DNA of 8,991 nucleotides from Rhodocyclaceae bacterium UBA1310 (lineage in GTDB: Bacteria > Pseudomonadota > Gammaproteobacteria > Burkholderiales > Rhodocyclaceae), in NCBI GenBank assembly GCA_002307175.1, contig DBTS01000086.1, forward strand, positions 19,868 to 28,858, given 5' to 3'. Made by a program: the position numbers and the translations under genes. The notes under the pieces are model-generated. The model made no database searches, had not been told where the DNA came from, and saw only the letters and a program-made list of their open reading frames with translations. Shown piece by piece: positions 5,308 through 8,991 of the stretch (position 1 is the stretch's first letter; the number at the start of each line of letters is the position of its first letter).

Positions 5308-7134
5308 ATGGCAACACCGCAGAACGAGACGGCCGAGGCCGAAGTGCCTGATCCGCAGGAAATCGCCAAGACCTATGCCGAGGTGGCCGAGCGCGCCTCG
5401 CATCTCTTGACGGATTTTCTGCAGCGTCAAGCCTGCAAGGGCATCGAGCCGCCGGAGGATGAGCTGGGTGTGGCCCACGCCTTTCTCGACATGACCAGCA
5501 AACTGCTGGCCAATCCCTATCGCCTCGCGCAGGCCCAGATGAATCTGGTGTGGGACTATTTCTCCCTGTGGCAGAACTCCATGCAGCGCCTGTGGGGGCT
5601 GAATCCGCCGCCGGTGGCAGAGCCCCCCCGTGGGGACAAGCGTTTCAAGGATGAGAGCTGGCAGGATCACTTTCTCTTTGATTTCATCAAGCAGAGTTAC
5701 CTGATTGCGGCCCGCCATGTTCACGATACGGTGGCAGGCATCGATAACCTTGATCCCGATGTGCGCAAGAAGGTGAATTTCTTTACCCGGCAGTACGTTG
5801 ACGCGTTGGCGCCCTCGAATTTTGTGCTCACCAATCCCGAAGTATTCCGTGAGACCATGCGCACGCGGGGCCAGAACCTCATCAAGGGCTTCAACAATCT
5901 GTTGCGGGATATCGAGGATGGGGATGGTCAGTTACGCATCCGCATGACCGATACCGAAGCTTTTGAGCTGGGCCGGAATGTGGCGACGACGCCCGGCAAG
6001 GTCATCTTCCAGAACGACATGATGCAGCTTTTGCAGTACAGCCCGAGCACCGCGAAGGTTGCCGCCCGCCCGCTGCTGATTATTCCGCCATGGATCAACA
6101 AGTTTTATATCCTCGATCTGCGTGAAAAGAATTCCTTCATCAAGTGGGTGGTCGATCAGGGGCATAGCGTTTTTGTGATCAGCTGGATCAATCCAGATTC
6201 CCGGCACGCCGACAAGGGTTTCGACAACTATCTGTCCGAAGGGGTATTGACCGCCCTGGATGTCGTGCTGGAGCAGACCGGCGCCAAGGATCTGAACGCC
6301 ATCGGATACTGCCTGGGCGGCACATTGCTGGGGTGTGCCCTGGCCTGGATGGCAGCCAAACGCGACAAGCGCGTCGCCTCGGCCACTTTTCTGACCTCCC
6401 TGCTGGATTTTTCGATCCCCGGCGAACTCGGGGTGTTCATCGACGAGGAGCAGGTGCAGTCGCTTGAAAAGAAGATGGCCGAACGCGGCTACCTCGAAGG
6501 CAGTGACATGGCGGTGACCTTCAACATGCTGCGTTCCAACGACCTGATCTGGTCTTTCGTGGTGAATAACTACCTGCTGGGCAAGGACCCATTCCCTTTC
6601 GACCTGCTTTACTGGAACTCCGATTCCACACGTCTGCCGGCACGTATGCACAGTTTCTACCTGCGCAAGATGTACATGGAAAATGCATTGTGCAAGCCCG
6701 GTGAAATCGAACTGTGTGGCGTAAAGATCGATCTTTCGAAGATTAAGATACCTGCCTACTTCATCTCCACCATCGAAGATCACATTGCCCCCTGGAAGAG
6801 CACCTACAAAGGTTCGCTGTGCCTTAGTGGGCCGGTACGCTTCGTGCTGGGAGGTTCAGGGCACATCGCCGGGATTGTCAATCCACCCGTAGCCAACAAA
6901 TATGGATTCTGGGTACAGACAGATGCGGATGCACGCCCCGAAACGCCCGAGGCATGGCAGCAGACCGCCACCCAGCACCAGGGCTCGTGGTGGGTGGATT
7001 GGCAGGCATGGGTGCATGAGCAGGGGGGTGGTGCGGAAGTGGCGGCCCGTGATCCGTCTGCCGGGAAGCATGCCGCCATTGAGGATGCGCCTGGCTCCTA
7101 TGTCAAGGCACGCTTCGACAAATCGGTACGCTGA
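5308..7134 (+). CDS. phaC: Class I poly(3-hydroxyalkanoate) synthase PhaC
   Basis: PhaC polymerises (R)-3-hydroxyacyl-CoA, typically 3-hydroxybutyryl-CoA, into PHA on the surface of storage granules. The protein has 608 residues, near the usual class I length (about 590). An N-terminal PhaC_N region is followed by an alpha/beta-hydrolase core with PPWINKFYILDL (260-271) and the lipase-like box GYCLGG containing nucleophile C335. The other triad residues are D491 in IEDHIAPW and H519 in GSGHIAG. The tail GSYVKAR is typical of class I. I chose ATG 5308 because AGGAG (5294-5298) lies 9 nt upstream and homology starts there; the frame stays open to an ATG at 5161 with no ribosome binding site. 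No phaA, phaB, phaR or phasin gene is adjacent. A 10-bp stem-loop follows at 7159-7189. Confidence 0.96.
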   Translation: MATPQNETAEAEVPDPQEIAKTYAEVAERASHLLTDFLQRQACKGIEPPEDELGVAHAFLDMTSKLLANPYRLAQAQMNLVWDYFSLWQNSMQRLWGLNPPPVAEPPRGDKRFKDESWQDHFLFDFIKQSYLIAARHVHDTVAGIDNLDPDVRKKVNFFTRQYVDALAPSNFVLTNPEVFRETMRTRGQNLIKGFNNLLRDIEDGDGQLRIRMTDTEAFELGRNVATTPGKVIFQNDMMQLLQYSPSTAKVAARPLLIIPPWINKFYILDLREKNSFIKWVVDQGHSVFVISWINPDSRHADKGFDNYLSEGVLTALDVVLEQTGAKDLNAIGYCLGGTLLGCALAWMAAKRDKRVASATFLTSLLDFSIPGELGVFIDEEQVQSLEKKMAERGYLEGSDMAVTFNMLRSNDLIWSFVVNNYLLGKDPFPFDLLYWNSDSTRLPARMHSFYLRKMYMENALCKPGEIELCGVKIDLSKIKIPAYFISTIEDHIAPWKSTYKGSLCLSGPVRFVLGGSGHIAGIVNPPVANKYGFWVQTDADARPETPEAWQQTATQHQGSWWVDWQAWVHEQGGGAEVAARDPSAGKHAAIEDAPGSYVKARFDKSVR

Positions 7135-7158
7135 GACTGACTCAGAAGGAGAAAGGCC

Positions 7159-7189
7159 GGCTGGGGCATGGTGTTTTCGTGCCCCAGCC
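7159..7189 (+). terminator. Stem-loop downstream of phaC, possible terminator
   Basis: GGCTGGGGCA (7159-7168) pairs perfectly with TGCCCCAGCC (7180-7189) around an 11-nt loop, 24 nt after the phaC stop. No T-run follows, so it may be a Rho-assisted or processing hairpin that protects the transcript's 3' end rather than a classical intrinsic terminator. Confidence 0.5.
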
Positions 7190-7218
7190 TGCAGGTCGAT
7201 CTCTGTGACGTGCACCTC

Positions 7219-7266
7219 ATCCGGCAGCTAACCCGGATTGTCAGATGTCATGGCCCGGAGTAGGGT
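7219..7266 (+). promoter_or_regulatory. Weak promoter candidate and small inverted repeat before the hemerythrin gene
   Basis: TTGTCA (7238-7243) and TAGGGT (7261-7266) are 17 nt apart. The first is a good -35, the second a poor -10. ATCCGG (7219-7224) and CCGGAT (7233-7238) form a 6-bp inverted repeat overlapping the -35 edge. The hemerythrin gene must have its own promoter if the phaC stem-loop terminates, but this site is only a suggestion. Confidence 0.22.
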
Positions 7267-7313
7267 GAAACGAAAACTAGAAATCACTTTACACCCGACA
7301 GAGGAGACTAGCC

Positions 7314-7790
7314 GTGACAGATATCCTGTTTCAATGGTCCAATGAGTATTCGGTAGGCGTTGAAGAAATCGACGAGCAGCATAAGGAGCTTGTGCGCCTG
7401 CTCAATGCTCTGCATCAGGCGATTCATGAACGCCACGGCAGTGAGGTGTCGCGCCGGATTCTCAACGAACTGGTGGCCTACACGCAGGTACATTTTGCGG
7501 TGGAAGAAAGCCTGATGCGTATTTCTGCCTATCCGGATTTTACCAACCACAAGAAAATCCATACATCATTGATTGAGCAGGTGCATGAGCTGCAGATCAA
7601 GCTTGATGAAGGTGCCGCAAAGATCTCGTTTGAGCTGCTGCATTTCCTCAAGCACTGGCTGATGCATCACATCCTTGAAACCGACAAGCAGTTCGGCAGG
7701 CACTTCGCCGGCACCGGCATGTCGACTGCATGGTCTCCCGCAGTCAAGGCCAGCATGGCGGATCAGCGTGCATGGTGGCGGGTCTGGTAA
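7314..7790 (+). CDS. Bacteriohemerythrin
   Basis: This 158-residue single-domain hemerythrin binds O2 at a non-heme di-iron centre. In bacteria such proteins serve oxygen delivery, sensing or iron handling. All seven expected ligands are visible: H23 (EIDEQHKEL), H60 and E64 (HFAVEE), H79 and H83 (HKKIH), H119 and D124 (WLMHHILETD). The start motif FQWSNEYSVGVEEIDEQH is characteristic. The di-iron domain ends near residue 130, and a 28-residue tail ending RAWWRVW extends past it. There is no fused methyl-accepting or GGDEF domain, so it is a stand-alone carrier. Translation starts at GTG 7314, supported by AGAGGAGA about 7 nt upstream. It converges with the LysR gene with 4 nt between the stops. 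Confidence 0.94.
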   Translation: MTDILFQWSNEYSVGVEEIDEQHKELVRLLNALHQAIHERHGSEVSRRILNELVAYTQVHFAVEESLMRISAYPDFTNHKKIHTSLIEQVHELQIKLDEGAAKISFELLHFLKHWLMHHILETDKQFGRHFAGTGMSTAWSPAVKASMADQRAWWRVW

Positions 7791-7794
7791 GCGG

Positions 7795-8679
7795 TCAAAT
7801 CTGGCTGTGCATGCTGTCGGTTTCGAGGAGCAGGCTGGCGAGTGCCCGTGTCGTCGAGCCGGTGCGATCATAATCCGAGAAATGCAGCGTCAGCGGGATG
7901 TCGCGGGTTTGCCCTGTGCCCAGCGGCAGGGGCAGCAGCAAACCATCGGCGAGCGCCTGCTGGATTGTGTGGCGTGGCAGCCAGCCAAAGCACAGGCGGC
8001 TACGCACGGCCTCAATGGCAGCTTCGACGGTGTTGACCATCCAGTTCGGGCGGGGGGCACCACTCAGTTCGTGTGCCGGCAGGGATTCGTCTCCCAGGCG
8101 TACCTGCAGATGGTGTGTCAGGTCGGCAAAACTCAGCACGGTTTTGCCTGTGTGATGCAGGGGATGATCCCGATGCGCCACGGCGATGAGCTCCACATCC
8201 ATGAGTTTCTGCCCGGCCGTATTTTCGGCCGACTGCAGGCAGATGGAGAGATCCGCCAGGTTCGCGCCGCGTGAAGGGCTCAGGCGGATCACCTCATTGA
8301 GCTCCACCCGCGTATAGGGATAGCGCTGGGCGAATCTGGCCAGCACCCCGAACAGGTGATCCTTGGGATAGATGCTGTCGACGGCGAGACGCACCTTGGC
8401 TTCTGCACCCTGCGCCAGCGCATGGGCGCGTAACTCCAGGGTTTCCAGTTCGGTGATGAGCAGGCGGGCATCCTGCAGAAGTGTTTCGCCGATAGTGGTG
8501 AGGTGCGCCCTACGCCCGTCAATGTGCAGCAGTTCCACGCCAAGGCGTTCCTGCAGCCTCGCCACGGCGTAGCTGACGGAAGACTGGCTGCGGTGCAGCA
8601 GCTCGGCTGCCTGGGCGAAGCCGCCGGCATCGACAACTGTCTGCAATACCAGCCATTGTTCGAGTGAAGTGCGGTGCAT
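7795..8679 (-). CDS. LysR-type transcriptional regulator
   Basis: This 294-residue protein is of standard length for the family. The N-terminal winged helix-turn-helix spans about 5-63, with the recognition region AAELLHRSQSSVSYAVARLQ (24-43) and the wing LGVELLHIDGRRAHLTTIGE. A linker helix (64-92) leads to a periplasmic-binding-protein-like effector domain (about 95-290), with the strand KVRLAVDSIYP starting subdomain I. The co-inducer is not predictable. Many LysR proteins control a divergent neighbour; here the divergent side is a MITE and an unidentified partial gene at 8970, so the original target may have been separated or may lie elsewhere. ATG 8679 has AGGT 8 nt upstream and a good promoter at 8708-8735. 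The 3' end abuts the hemerythrin gene. Confidence 0.93.
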   Translation of the reverse strand: MHRTSLEQWLVLQTVVDAGGFAQAAELLHRSQSSVSYAVARLQERLGVELLHIDGRRAHLTTIGETLLQDARLLITELETLELRAHALAQGAEAKVRLAVDSIYPKDHLFGVLARFAQRYPYTRVELNEVIRLSPSRGANLADLSICLQSAENTAGQKLMDVELIAVAHRDHPLHHTGKTVLSFADLTHHLQVRLGDESLPAHELSGAPRPNWMVNTVEAAIEAVRSRLCFGWLPRHTIQQALADGLLLPLPLGTGQTRDIPLTLHFSDYDRTGSTTRALASLLLETDSMHSQI

Positions 8680-8707
8680 TGGGTGCTACCTATCGAATTA
8701 CCGGATC

Positions 8708-8735
8708 AATATAAAACAATATGTGAATTTATCAA
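8708..8735 (-). promoter_or_regulatory. Sigma-70 promoter of the LysR gene
   Basis: On the minus strand, TTGATA (8735-8730) and TATATT (8713-8708) are spaced by 16 nt in an AT-rich stretch. Transcription would start near 8701, about 22 nt before the ATG. Autoregulation, common in the family, could act here; the surrounding AT-rich sequence has T-n11-A-like symmetry, but no single site stands out. Confidence 0.55.
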
Positions 8736-8797
8736 TTGGTTCCTTACCGCTTGAGCTTCTGGCAGGCCATGCTGGGTCACCGATCAGCAGGTGGTGG

Positions 8798-8944
8798 TTA
8801 GAAGCTGTTCACGATCTGTAGCGAGAAGGCGTCAGTGGGCCGAAGAGCAGCACAGAAACCGGAGTTTATTTGTATAAATGAGGATTTCGAGCAGCGCATG
8901 AGGCCTAATCACGCCTTCGCAGTAAGATCATGAACAGCTTCTAA
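8798..8944. mobile_element. MITE-like quasi-palindromic element, about 141 bp, flanked by TA
   Basis: The ends GAAGCTGTTCACGATCT (8801-8817) and AGATCATGAACAGCTTC (8925-8941) are inverted repeats with 16 of 17 matches, and each is flanked by TA (8799-8800 and 8942-8943). The symmetry continues inward: AAGGCGT and GGCC blocks recur on both arms, then GCAGC/GCTGC, and a central hairpin TTTAT-TTGT-ATAAA (8865-8878) sits at the exact midpoint. The whole element can therefore fold into one long imperfect hairpin. It has no ORF. TA duplication suggests mobilisation by an IS630- or IS5-related transposase, but the parent element is not in the window and I do not recognise the family. It lies between the LysR promoter and the next gene. 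Confidence 0.75.
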
Positions 8945-8969
8945 GCGCTGCGACCCGGAAAGGAGGCAC

Positions 8970-8991
8970 ATGACTTGGCCACATTGCCCGC
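8970..8991 (+). CDS. Start of an unidentified gene (partial, runs off right edge)
   Basis: A near-ideal Shine-Dalgarno sequence, AAAGGAGG (8959-8966), precedes ATG 8970 by 3 nt. This is tight spacing but workable. Only seven codons are visible: MTWPHCP. A Cys with an adjacent His so near the N-terminus could begin a zinc-ribbon, as in some transposases, but this is too short for any assignment. The gene begins 25 nt beyond the end of the MITE, so its promoter may lie inside or beyond that element. Whether it is truly coding depends on sequence past the window. Confidence 0.4.

Noticed and set aside
4932..5369. Minus-strand 145-codon open frame spanning the SDR-phaC intergenic region
   Set aside because: It overlaps both flanking gene starts, has no ribosome binding site at any Met, shows no family motif, and is explained by low stop frequency in GC-rich sequence.
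5932..6783. Minus-strand 283-codon frame inside phaC
   Set aside because: The opposite strand encodes the catalytic core of PhaC (C335 box; triad Asp near the end), so this long frame is a GC-skew shadow.

Overview
This window looks like chromosomal DNA from a GC-rich proteobacterium. A betaproteobacterium of the Rhodocyclales/Burkholderiales type is my best guess. It rests on a class I PHA synthase, a stand-alone bacteriohemerythrin, and a Gx-transporter gene next to a NusG-domain-II gene. No rRNA or marker gene in the window settles the taxonomy.

Layout. (1) Positions 1-541, minus strand: the N-terminal third of a YbiT-type ABC-F ATPase, running off the left edge. (2) Positions 542-1099: an AT-rich stretch crowded with inverted repeats. 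At its right end is a likely unannotated 44-residue small ORF (945-1079) with its own ribosome binding site. (3) Positions 1100-2182, plus strand: a lipoprotein with a long Ser/Ala/Thr linker and a C-terminal, probably jelly-roll, domain. (4) Positions 2228-4981, minus strand: a tight five-gene run, read as SDR oxidoreductase, DUF1289 Cys protein, rapZ, NusG-domain-II membrane protein, Gx-family membrane protein. Gaps are 7, 66, 0 and 2 nt, so it is probably one operon. (5) Positions 4982-5307: divergent intergenic region, then phaC (5308-7134, plus strand) followed by a strong stem-loop. (6) Positions 7314-7790, plus strand: a bacteriohemerythrin, convergent at only 4 nt with a LysR-type regulator (7795-8679, minus strand). 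(7) Positions 8798-8944: a 141-bp quasi-palindromic MITE-like element flanked by TA. It is followed by the first seven codons of an unidentified gene with a strong Shine-Dalgarno sequence (8970 onward).

Functional reading. Most genes are housekeeping or metabolic: ribosome-associated ABC-F, amino-sugar regulation (RapZ), carbon storage (PhaC) and oxygen/iron handling (hemerythrin). They do not form one obvious shared system. The accessory-looking parts are the palindrome-rich leader with its small ORF and polyserine-type lipoprotein, and the MITE at the right edge. I did not find a CRISPR array, tRNA, rRNA, toxin-antitoxin pair, phage gene or recognisable defence system. The candidates for something undescribed are the small ORF with its palindromic control region and the MITE.
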